Shown here one piece after another: positions 21,176-33,353 of a stretch of DNA of 64,000 nt. Source of the DNA: Coptis chinensis. Lineage: Eukaryota > Streptophyta > Magnoliopsida > Ranunculales > Ranunculaceae. The stretch is taken from positions 53,717,501 through 53,781,500 of the forward strand of contig CM027378.1 in assembly GCA_015680905.1 (NCBI GenBank), given 5' to 3'. The position numbers and the translations under genes are program-made. The first letter of the stretch is position 1; each line of letters starts with the position of its first letter. A model generated the notes under the pieces. The model saw nothing but the letters and a program-made list of their open reading frames with translations, searched no databases and was not told the origin of the DNA.

Positions 21176-24100
21176 AGCATTTTTCTTGTCCTCAAGCAAA
21201 GATGAGAAATTAGAATAAGTGACCAAAAATGGAGTTCTATCTACTCTCGTTTCGCTGAGTGCGATTGCATTGACCATATGCAACAAGGCCTTAAACCACT
21301 AGGAATTCCCTAGTGGACGAGTTATAGCCTCGTGAGAGTTTTCCAGTGAAGGTACTCACAAACTTCATCTATACTACAACGACTAAGAAATAAAACTATT
21401 GTTTCCTTATTCATGCTCTAAATTAACTATACCTCTCACTAGCGATGCATATAGAGTAATCAAGTCGAAACCTAAGCTAATATATGCATAATAATCAATC
21501 CTCTACAATAAACATATATACAATGAGTAATACTATGAAATGCAATAGCAGGTCCATTTATGAAACTCGGAATAGCGTCCTTAAGTAGGTTCTCACAATA
21601 ATAGTCAAGATACAACACTCTGATTTTTCCACTTAAGTTTCGCTACTCTAGTGCGCAGTGGGCACACTTTACCTTACAATCTCAATGACACACAAGGAAG
21701 CCGGAGTCGATCAAACACATCTGCCACTTACTATCACACTAACCTATTCCTAATTGAGCTAGAGGTCTTTATTAGGTGTTTCGGGGATTAGGAGATGGTT
21801 TAAGAATGAAGGAAACGGATATTCAAAAAGGACAAGTCTGAGATAATAGAGTCTTCATATTATGTAACTAGAGAAAACCTTGTTATTTACTTTTGCTTCT
21901 ACACTTTGTTTCCATCCTTAGCCATATTTTTTTTCTTTGGCTTTTGACTCCTTTTATTCTATTTTTTTGGAGTTTTTATTTTATTTTTATTTTTATTTTT
22001 ATTTTTCTTTTCTTTGGATGGAAACTTCTTTTCTTTATTTCTGAAGCAACTAACTAATATTTGTTTACATAGGTTTTTCTCTTCTTCTTTCTTCCTCATT
22101 CTATTCTCAGATTTATTCTAAATTGGGTAGGTTGATTTTTTATTTTTTTTTTTATTTTGCTTTGTTTTTGTAACAGGGTAAAGGATTTGTGGTTTATGAA
22201 AGGCTAAAGAAAGGCTCAAAGGGGCAACTAGCGGAAAATAATTCATAGGTTTGAATTTCTGGCTATATCGATCCAAAGAGGGCCTAAATTCTCGCTTAGG
22301 ATATGGTTTAGTAATCAAACAAGTGGACGTGTGATTTCTCTATCCGGATTTTACTTCTCCCTTGTGTCGTTTCTCAAATGTTTCACTCTTATAAGGCTTT
22401 AGGCTATATTCTCACGGGATTTGTAGAATAAGTACTCTAGCCTAGATTTCAGAAACTTACTGCTAACAATCATAGATACTCATGTAATATATTTATAGAT
22501 AGATGTAAAGATTATTACCTACATATTAACCTAAGTTTCTAACAATTATTCTAAAGCAAAAGCTACGTGAGACTTCTAGATTGTTAAGAGCATAGAGAAA
22601 GAAAACAATACCAATATTCCTAAGTGTATAGCATAACTTATTTATTTATATTTTTGAATTTATGAAATTTTAACTAGAAAACAAGTGCATATTATACATA
22701 TCTATATCCTAACAGATGCCTTAATTACACGTGTTTCTATGCCCACCCCCAAACAAGAAGCATGCTTTGTCCTCAAAGCATTTAAATAAAGAGGGTAGAA
22801 AAGTACCGTGGAAACGCATGAAATTCTGGAACATCTACAAAACAAGGTTAAAACATACTAATATAAAAACTGACGCAACTCTATAAGAGTTCCACCCATT
22901 ATGGGGTTAATAGGCTTAAATTGTCTGGGACATAAGCAGACACTAAATGGAATTAAAAACTTACCTTATCTCCCGGACATGCATATTATCTACCCAATAG
23001 CACCATGGGTCTTGTATTTCAGCGGGCATGGCAAGTCCAAGAACAAATGCTAGCAAGAACCATAAGCGGTTCCCAGCCTACGTGTGTGATCACCTCGCGA
23101 GTCCAAGCACCATAAGTAGTGCTTGGGAACAAATCTTCGAAATACTGTTCCGGTATTATTGTAGGAGATGTCATCTCAAAACTACGCTCTGGAACAGCTG
23201 CAAATGACCCGGGAACAACCCGCAGAAAACTGGAAATTTTCTGGTCTACGGAAGTCAGGGCGCAGGCGCGCTCCACTTGGGCGCAGGTGCGCCTCAGGGT
23301 TTTTTTTTTTTTTTTGCAAGGTGGGGGTAAGAATAGGAATTTGAGTGATCAAGAATGGAAAAACCAACACCCTTTTAAACAAATTTTGAAAAACAGGTTT
23401 GTAAAAATTTGTTTTAAAACGTCGGTCTTTTAAGGTCGATTCGAGACTTGCTAGATTACTATTTTTATAGCTTTAAACTTTTTACTTTCTATGAATTAGG
23501 TTTAATATAAAGGAAAACAATAAGCGATAAAGACATAATTCACACCATAGAAAACATGACTCAAAACCAAGAAAACATGCAAGAGTGGAAAAACGTGAAT
23601 TATGTGAACCGTGGACTTAGGATCCGGTACTTACAACCACACACTCCATAGGGAGGGCCGGTTACTTGAATGGTGCATTCACCAATATATGGAAATAAAA
23701 GGAAATGCACCAAACACAAAATTGAGTCGTTTATAGTCGGATACTTTCGAGACTTTATCTAAATATATGTATGAATATGCGGTTTATCATATATCAACAA
23801 CCCGAAATAGTTGTGGATCGTTCCATAAATAAATATCACAGAAAACATATCCAAACACAATCAAGCACCAAGATTTCCTCACTGCGACGCACCTAGTGGA
23901 ATGAAAGCGAAGTCGGATAGACCTATAACATAACCGAGCATGCACACTTATGTTTCATCTTTGAACGAGAGGGTGTCATAGTGAATAAGTGTGGAAAAGT
24001 GAATGGTTGTGGAAGATATGGTGGATTGGGATAAGTTTTAGAGAAAAAAGCATGGAAAAAATGAGGATGTGGATTTAGCAAAAACTCATTCATGGTGTAG

Positions 24101-24299
24101 TTAGGGGACCGTCTCAAGTCTGAATATGAAGGTGTCAAGTGGTTTATCCTTGGGAAGTATTTGTTTACTAGGTGGATTTAAAAAATCATGAAGCCGCGGG
24201 GAGAAACTAAAGGATCGAAAGCAAACTCGAGGTTCCTTTGAAAAGGTGGAGGGTGGGGAATATTGGTGACGGAAGGTGAATGATTCTCAGCTAGAGCTC
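21176..24299 (-). other. 3.1-kb non-coding region between protease and polypurine tract
   Basis: No coding similarity is seen on either strand. It contains T-rich simple sequence at 21900-22160, a short GC-rich patch at 23255-23300 (GGGCGCAGGCGCGC and similar) and the conserved block at 23600-23680. In autonomous Athila elements pol would occupy this place. A short T-run at 23299-23314 and a cluster of CCACC and TTATAC tracts are the only other features. Confidence 0.6.
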
Positions 24300-25265
24300 T
24301 CAAGTCCATATCATCGAAATCTTGATATATGCAAGACATTCCTCAATAGGTGGGTCAAAAGGATCACTGGGATAGAGATTGAAAAATTCATCTTCCGTCA
24401 TAGCATCAAGGGATGAATGGTTGTTGGCAAGGGGGGACTCGCGAAGTGGTAAAGAAGCGGTGCAAAAGAGTTCGCGAGGAATTCTTCTTTGATTTAAATC
24501 TACTACCAGGGAGTCATTGTTAAAGTCGAAATTTCCGAAGGAAAGGAATTTGTTAATCTGTTTCTCCGGAAACATGTTTTTGAAGTAATCTTGAGCTAAG
24601 CTCTCGATCATGCTAACCTCGCCATTTGTAGATGAATCGGGATACTGTGTCCTCGTTTTGAAAACATTTACCTCCACAGAAAGATGGCCAAAGGACAAGA
24701 ATATCGAACCATCGCGGCAGTTTATGAGCGCGTTAGTAGTAGCCAAGAAGGGACGCCCTAAAAAGATAGGTACAGAGTCGTTAGTGACTTCTGTGTCGAG
24801 GATAACGAAGTCGGCTGGGTAGTAAAAATTTTGGACTTTAACCAGCACATTTTTAACCACACCTTTAGGATACTTAATAGACCGATCAGCTAATTGCAAT
24901 ATCATTTTAGTAGGTTGCATCTCCTCTAGACCTATTTGTTTATACAAATAAAACGGGAGTAAGTTAACACTAGCTCCCAGGTCTAGTAGCGCAGTCGTCG
25001 TGTGAGAATCTCCTAAGGTGCATTGTACAGTAGGATGACCAGGGTCCTTGTACTTAACAATTCCATTATTTTCGGATAAAGTTGGGAACTGTTCAGTTAG
25101 AAAGGCGTCTTTAGGTATGTTGGTCTTACGCCTAGTAGTGCACAACTCCTTAAGAAACGTAGCATGGTTAGGTAGCTTTTTTATAGCTTCGAGAAAATGA
25201 AGGTTTATCGTTAGATTTTTGAAAACGTTCCTAATCTCCTCAAAGTTAGTATCCCTGGTTAGCAT
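24300..25265 (-). CDS. retrotransposon gag C-terminus and aspartic protease, family A copy 2
   Basis: An uninterrupted frame of 321 codons. Residues near 40-75 include LCTTRRKTNIPKDAFLTEQF, a junction also found in family B at 18452. The protease core follows, with ALLDLGASVNLLP (catalytic Asp in the DLGA box) near residue 92 and the flap and C-terminal part VPIFLGRPFLATTNALIN near 165-185. An acidic tail (DAMTEDEFFNLYPSDPFDPP) ends the protein. It would mature gag in the virus-like particle. The frame is the best preserved coding stretch in this element, while its gag is broken. The true translation start is uncertain because it normally continues from gag; the ATG at 25265 may be internal. 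Confidence 0.8.
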   Translation of the reverse strand: MLTRDTNFEEIRNVFKNLTINLHFLEAIKKLPNHATFLKELCTTRRKTNIPKDAFLTEQFPTLSENNGIVKYKDPGHPTVQCTLGDSHTTTALLDLGASVNLLPFYLYKQIGLEEMQPTKMILQLADRSIKYPKGVVKNVLVKVQNFYYPADFVILDTEVTNDSVPIFLGRPFLATTNALINCRDGSIFLSFGHLSVEVNVFKTRTQYPDSSTNGEVSMIESLAQDYFKNMFPEKQINKFLSFGNFDFNNDSLVVDLNQRRIPRELFCTASLPLRESPLANNHSSLDAMTEDEFFNLYPSDPFDPPIEECLAYIKISMIWT

Positions 25266-25289
25266 GGCTAATTTACGAGGAACGGTGGT

Positions 25290-27089
25290 TTAAATTTATA
25301 TTTTAGCGTATGGCTCGACTTGATGTGTAATCTTGGCTTTCTGTTTCTTAGGTTGTGGTTTAACCGGTACCTCTACGGTGGTAGGTTCTTCGGGTTTCTA
25401 TTTCGTATCTAGTTCGATATCCGGTGTAGGAGAATCTTGATGGGGTAACTATAGGCATAGTTACTTTGTTATCAATCACTCTTCCGAGCGGGAGAGTGGT
25501 GATGGCATTTAGCTCACCCACGGTTGTAGTTTCCGTACTAGTATTACCGTTTACCTCAAAGGCCGTGGTTTGTTCTAGGGTTGGGTATCGCTTTGGCACG
25601 GAAACACGCCTTTTGGTTGGGCTTTCTCTTGGGCTAACTGTTGGTTTAAATTATTAATGGATTGTAGAATGTGTTGGTTAGATTGAGCCATGGTTTGGAA
25701 AAGTTGTTGGCTCACTTGTATGAAGGTGTCAAGACGATCCGGTTGTGTGGGTGTAGTAGTCACGGGTGGTGTGACTGCAACTATCTCGCGTTGATTATTT
25801 ATGGGCGGATTGTGATAGTTATTATTTACCTGAACGATACCTCTATTAGCATTATAATTATTATAACTACATTGACCTTGTGTTTGACCTTGTCGAGGTT
25901 GCGCTTGGTTGTTATAATTATTATAATTACCCTGATCATGTCCTTGTTGTGGTGGAGCTTGGTTATAACTATGCGTTGGCCTAACATATTGATTATTGTA
26001 CCCTGTAGGTGTGACTTGGTTGTTATTTCTCCAACCGAAGTTGGGATTTTGTCTCCGCGGGCGTTAGGTTCACTATTAATGGAACAAGAATGTTCATAGG
26101 CTATATAGGGACGATTAAGTCGGGATGCTCGGGACTCCAACAGAAACTACATGGATTTGAATTTACATTCATGACGGGGATAGGCTTTTGTTGTGCAAAA
26201 TGGCGCGTCTACCTTTTTGTGAGGGATTCAATTAGAGTTTTAAGCTCGGGATCTGATTTAACCTCAAACATACTTGGTAGCCTTAATCTGTTGAAGAAGA
26301 ACTAAGCGGAGCCGGAGTAATCGTCACTACCCCCAATTATTATTAGCTTTAGTCCGATCTTCCAAAATTTATATGCCTCCTCGGGCTCCTTTACTTAGGA
26401 AACTACCCCCATTCATTATGTCTAGGACTTCTTTATGGTGGTGTAGAAGTCCTTTGAAAAAGGCACGAACTAACGTGTCTTTGGCTAGGTGATGGTGTGG
26501 ACACTCTATAAGGAGATCGGTGAAACGATTCCAAGCCTTTGAAAATGATTCATGAGGATTCACATGAAAGAAGTGAATCTTGGAAAGCATTTCATCCGTC
26601 TTTAGGGGTGGGTAAAATGTTCCATAAACAATTTGAACAAGTTTGGCCCACGAGTCCATTTAATTAGGCTTGGGTAGTTAACCAAGGCGCGCCTTTATCA
26701 GCTAAGGTGAAAGGGAATACCCTCAATTTAATTTGTTCCGCACCAACCGTAGGATGGTGGAATGTTATAAGGACTTGTTCAATCCCTACGCGTAATGGCG
26801 ATAAGGTTTTTCATGGTCTAAAACCATGAAAAACGAGTAACAAATTAAATATATTTGGGATCTTTGAAATCCCCCAATCGGGTCCGGTAGAACGATGCAA
26901 GATTTAGGGCTATCGCCAAGGCTTTATAAAAGTCGAGAGAGGAGTCTCTATTTCTTCATCCATAATATCAGTGGTGTGTGTGAAATAGTAGCTAGAGGTG
27001 TAGTGGGTGGGAAACTAGCTAGACTTGTTTGTTGACGTTGCGTGTAATTACATTAGTTGTTTTTTCTTCGACCCGGACCTTAATCTTAT
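25290..27089 (-). pseudogene. retrotransposon gag, family A copy 2, broken
   Basis: The start codon that is ATG in copy 1 reads ATA here (27089-27087), so translation could not begin in the usual place. The core at 26659-26369 is open (FHVNPHESFSKAWNRFTDLL, ECPHHHLAKDTLVRAFFKG, HHHKEVLDIMNGGSFLSKG). The N/Q-rich linker with YNN repeats is at 26140-25826, and MTTTPTQPDRLDTFIQVSQQ at 25763-25575. Frameshifts separate these segments. Copy 1 (247-1767) has the same order. Confidence 0.78.
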
Positions 27090-27309
27090 GCAAGACTAAG
27101 TTGAACTTAACTAAACATGCAACACTCCAAACAATTCTCGATATACTAGTAGAAACCTCTAACGGAGATCACGAGGTGTGGAAGAAAGGAATACCTTGGC
27201 GTCCTTGCTTCGCTTATGAATAGCGTCTTGTTTACGCTGTTCGTGTATATAATAAGTTAAAACACTGAAAAACTTGAAAAATCGAAATTGAAACAAACCC
27301 CGTGGAAAT

Positions 27310-27500
27310 CCGGCAAATTTCAGCTTAGAGCGGTCGGCTCAGGTGTTCCAATAACTTAAGCTGGTCGCGCTCGGTATGGGCGCGGGTCGCGCTCCGTGTT
27401 CCAGTAACTTAGCGCGGGTCGCGCTCAAGGTTCCAGGCGTTTGAAGCGCAGTGCTTCGCTTTGAAGCGTGATGCGCTCCGTGTAATTTTTCGCGGAACTT
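27310..27500 (-). other. GC-rich leader island of family A copy 2
   Basis: Repeated GCGCGGGTCGCGCTC-like and TTGAAGCG motifs, with many CpG, in an otherwise AT-rich region. It matches 2010-2240 of copy 1. It lies between primer site and gag, where packaging signals usually sit. Confidence 0.6.
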
Positions 27501-27609
27501 TTCAATTTGAAACGAAAGCGACCACGGTATGAATCAAACAAGGGTGGGTGGGTGAAATGGGACTTAAAAATGACTAATTATACTATGAAAACAATGCTAA
27601 AGTGAAACT

Positions 27610-27627
27610 AAGATGGCAGCGGCGCCA
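27610..27627 (-). other. primer-binding site of family A copy 2
   Basis: TGGCGCCGCTGCCATCTT on the minus strand, identical to copy 1 (2346-2363) and separated by two bases from the LTR start at 27630. Confidence 0.8.
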
Positions 27628-27629
27628 TT

Positions 27630-28213
27630 TGGTAGAACATAAAATTGAATAGTCTACCTACGAAATGAACGATGAACTCAAAACGTAATGAACGATGAAC
27701 TCAAAACGTAAGTAAACTAAAACTATCTTACGTGTCTATATTTATTAAAGTTTCTACTCTCAAATCTATCGAAATAGAGTGGAGTAACAAGTTCGTTCCA
27801 CTCCTAGTTCTCTAGCATGTGATGTTTTCTAATCTAATTAATCGGGTTTAAGTCTAATGAGAGGTTTACGAGGGGGAATTATACTACGATGCAACTACCC
27901 ACAAGATACAAACTATAATTGATTCAACTACGGAAATACTACGTTGATTATATAATAAGGAATTAGGGGGGATTGATTCCACCTTAACTCAACTTAACTC
28001 ACTAACGACGAATGGATAATAATCAAATCCGAATTGAATCACCTGTGAAACAATTGGTTCTTCCTAATCCCTAATTACACATGACATTTCGATCTACCAA
28101 TTCATAACTAGCATGCGAACGATTAAACCCATTCTCATGGCGAATTAATCGTTTCTAGAGTGGAATAGAAATTACGACGACTCTACGATAATCGGAATCA
28201 AGCTTTCATCAAG
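27630..28213 (-). repeat. truncated 5' LTR of family A copy 2 (584 bp kept)
   Basis: Matches 19679-20240 and stops abruptly after AAGCTTTCATCAAG, where copia-derived sequence starts at 28214. About 24 bases (GAACGATGAACTCAAAACGTA and neighbours) are duplicated in tandem at 27665-27711, a feature of this LTR only. Confidence 0.78.
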
Positions 28214-29193
28214 ACCCCCTTTCCAGTCTCGTCCTTCACGACTTACTACAACTTAGAAGTGGAACGATATCCTACTCATCCTTTACTCATTGAGGGATAA
28301 TTCAGTTTTGATTCTTGTAATTCTGACCAATGACACCCATCATCCATCATCATCCATACACTCATTCCACCATTCCCATTCTCATTAAACATCAGAATTA
28401 AAAAGTATCAGCTACCATTGCTTCACACCAATGAAGATATTTAACAATCTCAGAGAAGCATGATGGTACATGATGATTGGAAATAGATGAAAGAAAAGTG
28501 ACATGATTAGTAGAAAAATTGCTTAGCGGAAGATAATTAGAAAGGGGGTAGTGAATACCTGTTGAGGGTTGACAAGATGAGGAAGTCGATGATGGACCCT
28601 TTGGAAGAGTTGGACAAACATAACTGCAAAGATAATTTGGAGGGCCAATGTTGTGTTAGGGACGTTGTGGTAGTGGTGGTGGTGGTGATTGTGGTGGTGG
28701 ACTCGTTGTTATAGATGATGGACGTGTTGATGAAGTGGGACTAGATGTCGTGGGTAAAGAATTATTTTGGTTATCATGAGTAATAGGTGTAGGAATGACA
28801 GGTGCCTGAGGACTAGTAGCGGACATGTTTTGAAATGGGAAATCAAACTCAATAAAAGGTGAAAATGCAGGGAGTATCAATTTCATATACTCGATACCCT
28901 TTTTGGTCGAAAGGATATCCATTGAACACACACTTTGAAGCTCGAGGAGAAAATTTGTGACGGGTGACATTGATATAGTGTTAGCATAGCATAAACAACC
29001 AAATACGTGAAGGTGATCATATGTAAGAGTTGTGCTGAAAAGTAACTCATGAGGAGATTTCCCATTAAGGTTTGGGGTGGGTATTCGATTTATGGGGTAA
29101 GTAGTAGTGAGAATACATTCCACCCAAAAGGTTAAAGGAAGGTGTGCTAGAAATCATAATGCTCTTGCAACCTCAAATAAGTGTATATACTTA
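28214..29193 (-). pseudogene. Ty1/copia pol fragment (end of integrase to linker), downstream half
   Basis: On the minus strand, from about 29170 down, the frame reads [37 protein letters not shown] and HVFGCLCYA, the C-terminal integrase signature of plant copia elements. A proline-rich linker ([15 protein letters not shown]) and then CSYVCPTLPKG and YPLSNYLPLSNFS follow, leading up to a lost reverse transcriptase. Stops occur. The same copia continues at 41545 on the other side of the gag-only element. Joining the two across the ACTTA duplication gives a continuous integrase reading frame. The left end is cut at 28214 by the family A LTR. Confidence 0.8.
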
Positions 29194-29484
29194 TGATGTA
29201 GATTTATGAACGGAAGCGATTAAAAAGAAGAAATTTACAACTTATATAAAAAAAAAATAGTTAAGAACCCTAAAATAAAGAAGTTTATTTTATTAACTCT
29301 GAGAAAGAAAATCACTAATAAACATCAACTGACTAACCCTAACCTCAAGCCCCTTATTTATAACTATCATAGAAAGCAATAAACCAATAGTAATATGCCA
29401 CATGACATTCTAAAAACAAAAGACTACTAAAAAGATGAACGCCTCTTTATGCATCTGGGCTTGGGCTTATTGATGTCCGCATCA
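29194..29484 (-). repeat. 3' LTR of the gag-only element (291 bp)
   Basis: Starts TGATGTAGATT and ends TCCGCATCA; preceded by ACTTA at 29189-29193. Its near-copy is at 41256-41544. Confidence 0.9.
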
Positions 29485-29516
29485 CACTCCCCAAGTTGAA
29501 AGAGTTTGTCCACAAA

Positions 29517-30785
29517 CTATAATGGTGGAGGGTCAGAAGCAGGAAATACTAATAACGCCTCATGTTGGAAATCTAGAGCAGTGTCAGGTCGTTCCTCAGT
29601 AACCTCTCCCATCTCGTTGTCTCCTTCTGTGAATAAAACAGGGCGCTTCTTTTTCTTTGGGCATTCAGCAACAATGTGGCCAATAACACCACACTCAAAA
29701 CACTTCCTAGATGCAGAAAATGCACTGACAGGATGAACTGTAGTAGAGGCAGTACTAACAGGTGATAGGGCAACAAAATATGATGATGAATTGGACGACT
29801 TGATGAGATCTTCTGACTTTCTAGCATAAGTAACTACATTTTCCATGGTTTGAATATTAACAAAGGACAAATAAGCTTGAATGTGCTTCTGTAAGCCATT
29901 GACATATCTATGGACCTTGAATTCTCCAGTCTCAGTCATATTTAGGCGAGTATGCAGCAGATTGAAAGCTTCAGTATATTCTTGAACAGAAGACAAGTTT
30001 TGCCACAAATTATGTAGGCGATTAAACGAATCACGCTCATAATTATTAGGAACAAACTATTTGCGCAATGCTCATTTCATCTTAGACCAACGCTGCACCA
30101 ATTTCTTGCCCTTAATAGTGTGATCTCTTTGGTATTCATCCCACCATACCTGCGCATAACCCTCTAATTTTGTAGCTACCAGTCGAACACACTTGGCATT
30201 TGAAATATTCTTATATTCAAAAATCTTTTCAATTCGAGTCAACCAATCCACAAACACATCAGCATCCATCTTCCCATCAAACTCTGGTACATAAATATTA
30301 ATATCACCATGATTATTTTTTTTCTAACAAACGAATTAAACGACCAACAGTATTTAAATTAGTAGGTACACGATTACCAGTTGTAGGTGCACTGTCATCT
30401 GAAGAATCACTATCAGAAGAAAAAGAGAGAGTATCATTAACATGTCACCTAAGTGGTGGTGGAGGAAGTTGATCTCGTCTAGCTTGCCAAAGGGGAATAT
30501 GATGATTATGAGGTGGTCGACCACCCCTGCCTCTATTTGCACCTCCATGACCACGTCCTCTAGGAGTTATGCCATAGCCAGCACCCAAGTGGTTCGGCTG
30601 AATAAAAGGACCCTCCTGCATGTTATTTACTGTTGGTAGACTGTGTAGCTGATGTTGGCCCACAGGTTGCACTTGCGGTTGTACAATAACATGTTGTCTC
30701 TGAGGGGGAACAAATCGCTCCAATGGTTGGAGTTGTGGTAAACCTCGCATAGAATTAGGTCTGCCTACATGCCTAAGAGGAATAA
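29517..30785 (-). pseudogene. gag of the gag-only element, C-terminal part
   Basis: This continues the protein that starts at 40994. From 30750 it carries an R/G-rich stretch (GRGHGGANRGRGG) and then the Ty3-type retrotrans_gag core: DADVFVDWLTRIEKIFEY and TKLEGYAQVWWDEYQ at 30269-30072, and SVQEYTEAFNLL, RYVNGLQ and YARKSEDL after 30008. A CCHC zinc knuckle (CFECGVIGHIVAEC) lies near 29660-29700. The chain ends PASDPPPL at 29517. A few in-frame stops (for example near 30445 and 30070) break it. The type of gag core is Ty3/gypsy, although the element sits in a copia. Confidence 0.8.
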
Positions 30786-31147
30786 TGTAGTGGTAGGATA
30801 TGCGGTAAAAAGGATCAGGTGTAATGTGACCCGATGCGAGCTATGGTATTGAAAACCGAGGAGTAGGGGATTAACTGTGGGAGGGGCCCGAGGCAAGATA
30901 TGCGGAGAACTTGTGAGCACAATATTAGTCTGCGGTCCCGCATGTGCACGGTAGAAGCCCTACACGTGGAAGAAAGGTGAGCGAAGGATGAAGGGATAGG
31001 TGGACGACTGTGATGGAAGACAAGGGTGTGTAAAAAGAACATGCGGTGAGAGAGAGAGAAAGGGGACTTGTTGGGCAAAACTAGAGAGGCTAGACCTAGG
31101 AAAAAGAAGAGAGAGAGGGGGTGGGGTGGAACTTTAGAGCTCCAACA
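30786..31147 (+). repeat. 5' LTR of the Tat element (362 bp)
   Basis: Starts TGTAGTGGTAGG and ends GAGCTCCAACA. It contains a purine-rich AGAGAGAGAG run near 31050. Its partner is 39926-40280. Confidence 0.9.
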
Positions 31148-31149
31148 TT

Positions 31150-31167
31150 TGGCGTCGTCTGTGGGAA
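31150..31167 (+). other. primer-binding site of the Tat element
   Basis: TGGCGTCGTCTGTGGGAA, two bases after the LTR end. TGGCGCCGTCTGTGGGA-like sites are common in Tat-type elements. Confidence 0.7.
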
Positions 31168-31200
31168 AAGATCTAAACAACTGGAGAAATTGCAACAAGA

Positions 31201-32301
31201 GTGAAGAAAGCAGTAGGAAGGCCAATGAAGGTGGCAGTTGCAGAGGAGGAGGGGGAGTCAGTGAGGAGTGATAGGGGAGAGCAAGGCGGAGAAGAGACCA
31301 CCGTGTCGGTTTCAGAGGGAACAAGACTGTTACATGTGGAAATAGCGAGATTGAGGGAAGAGAACGATGGACTTTGGAGGGAGAAGGAGACCATAGAAGA
31401 GTCGAAGAGAGAGGCGTCTGAGTCGGAGAAGGAGGAGGAGGGGAGGCCCAACTTGGTGGACAATGTCGGGCATGGACTCACGAGGGAGCAAGTGAGGGAA
31501 ATGATTGCCAATGACCTGAAAGCGAATCTGGGGCAAGCTAAGGGCATAAGTGGAGTGGCGAACTAGGTGGTGGCGGGGCTGAACCGCAACCCATTGGCTG
31601 ACGCAACTTGGATGTCTGAGATTCCAAAGCGGTTCAACCAGCCCAGATTTGAGAGGTACGATGGGAAGGGAGATCCGGCAGATCACATCAACCACTTCCA
31701 ACAACAGATGTCGTTGTGGCAAGAACCTCGGTATGATAGGCTGCGATGCATGATGTTCCCCGCAAGATTAAAGGGGGGAGCCACTGACTGGTATTACCGG
31801 TTGTCGTTGAAGAGGATAAACAACTTTCAAGAGTTAGAGCAAGCTTTTGTGGACCACTTCATACACCAGAAAAAGAGGGTAGTAGATATCGCAGCTCTGT
31901 TCAATGTAAGACAGAGATCCGCGGAGTCAGTGAGAGATTTCTTATACATATTCAAGGCGGAGATGTCAAAGGTGGAAAACTTGGACAAAAGAACCTCGGT
32001 GATTGCATTTGAAAAGGGGTTACGCCCGGGAACTAGGGTACATGAGTCCGTGGCCAAGAACGAGATCGTGGCATTACAAGACTTATACCTGAGGGTGGAT
32101 AAATATATAAGGTATGAGGACACTATGCAAAAAGAGATGAAGAGGTCGGGGAAGGCCGTATTGTCATTAGAGAGAAGCGAGGATTGCGGAAGATACAAGG
32201 CATCAGACAGGGGAAGCAGTGGGTACCGGGGCTACTCTTCGCGGCCCGAAAGGGGGAGAAACAAAGTCAGGAGGGAGAATAGAGAGAGAAAACCTTACTA
32301 G
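31201..32301 (+). pseudogene. gag of the Tat element
   Basis: One frame runs from the region of 31201 (first ATG 31225) to 32301, broken only by a TAG at 31564-31566. The N-terminal 120 residues are charged and likely coiled (LLHVEIARLREENDGLWREK). The gag core follows with PKRFNQPRFERYDGKGDP, ADHINHFQQQMSL, ARLKGGATDWYYRL and FVDHFIHQKKRVVDIAAL. The C-terminus is Arg/Gly-rich. These are standard features of Tat gag, which packages the RNA. Confidence 0.85.
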
Positions 32302-32707
32302 GAAATGGAATAGACACCAGTAAACCAGCCGCTAAGTGAAATATTACTGCTGATTCATAATTTGTAGGGCTTGCGAAACAAACAAGAGGAAATACCAGGT
32401 AAGCCTTATTGCGCCTACCATCAGATACAGAACCATGAGACGAATGAATGCTATATACTTAAGTGGTTAGTACAGAGGATGATATGAAAGGGGCGCTGAA
32501 GGAGTTTACAACGGGGAAGGGGAAAGAAGAGCAGGTACAAACCAGGGAAAGATACTGGGGACAATCAACGTCATTTTCAGTGGAGAGATATTAAGTCACA
32601 ACGCCCACCAAGATAAGATAAGACGAACCGCGAGCATACAACAAGTCAATAAAGCATCAGGACACTCGCGGCCAGCCCCATGGTCCGCGACTGACAAGGG
32701 AAGCATA

Positions 32708-33079
32708 GTGTTTACTAACACGGACTTGAAGGTGGTCGACTCCCCGCACGAGGATACATTGGTGATCACGGTAGAAATGGGTAATTACATGGTGAAAAGG
32801 GTACTAATTGATTGTGGCAGCACCGTAGATTTGTTGTTTAGAGGGACAATGGAAGAGATGAAGATCGGCAGGAAACAATTGAGACCATCGCAGACAAATT
32901 TGTACGGGTTCAATGGAAGCATGACTGAGCCTTTAGGAGAACTCTTTCTCCCTGTGACAACGGGACCGGTGACAGTGTTCTCTCGATTCAAGGTGATGGA
33001 CGCCAATTTCCAGTACAATGCCATTCTAGGGAGGCAGTGGATTCACAAGATGAAGGCGGTACCATCCACTTACTACTAA
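32708..33079 (+). pseudogene. aspartic protease of the Tat element
   Basis: The active-site box reads VLIDCGSTVDLLF near 32805-32840, with Asp present. GPVTVFSRFKVMD and YNAILGRQWIHKMKAVPSTYY follow, the usual end of the Tat protease (the fold closes with ILGR). The frame stops at 33079. The region between gag and this point (32302-32707) has lost its frame; a zinc-knuckle relic may lie there but I cannot confirm it. Confidence 0.75.
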
Positions 33080-33353
33080 GTGATCCACTTTCCCACCCCA
33101 ACTGGGATGTATGAGGTTCGTGGCGATCAGGTGATGGCGAAGAATAGTCATCAGGAGACAGTGAAGAGGTTGATCCGAGGGGATGAAGGAGAGACGTCGA
33201 ACCCTAGGAAGAGGTGGGAATAGCAATTATAGTGTACCTCTATGGAGGGGGAGGCAGAGCCATCAGTGGTACCGAAGACTCTCGATGAGATTGAGATAGT
33301 GAATTTGGGGACGGGGGAGGAGGAGAAGTTTACGTCAATATATAGGGTTCAGT

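Larger units (their letters stand above)
19679..28213 (-). mobile_element. Athila-like family A copy 2: gag and protease only, non-autonomous
   Basis: On the minus strand: truncated 5' LTR (28213-27630), primer site (27627-27610), GC-rich leader, broken gag (27089 to about 25290), intact protease frame (25265-24300), about 3.1 kb of non-coding DNA, polypurine tract (21175-21162) and 3' LTR (21161-19679). There is no reverse transcriptase, RNase H or integrase between protease and polypurine tract, and no sign of a scar. This is the layout of a gag-carrying non-autonomous element that borrows pol from a relative. The 5' LTR lost its outer half at 28213, so no target duplication can be scored. 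Confidence 0.8.

Noticed and set aside
30815-31722. Minus-strand open frames rich in Leu, Ser and Pro over the Tat LTR and gag
   Set aside because: They are the reverse of purine-rich LTR and gag sequence and have no independent similarity.
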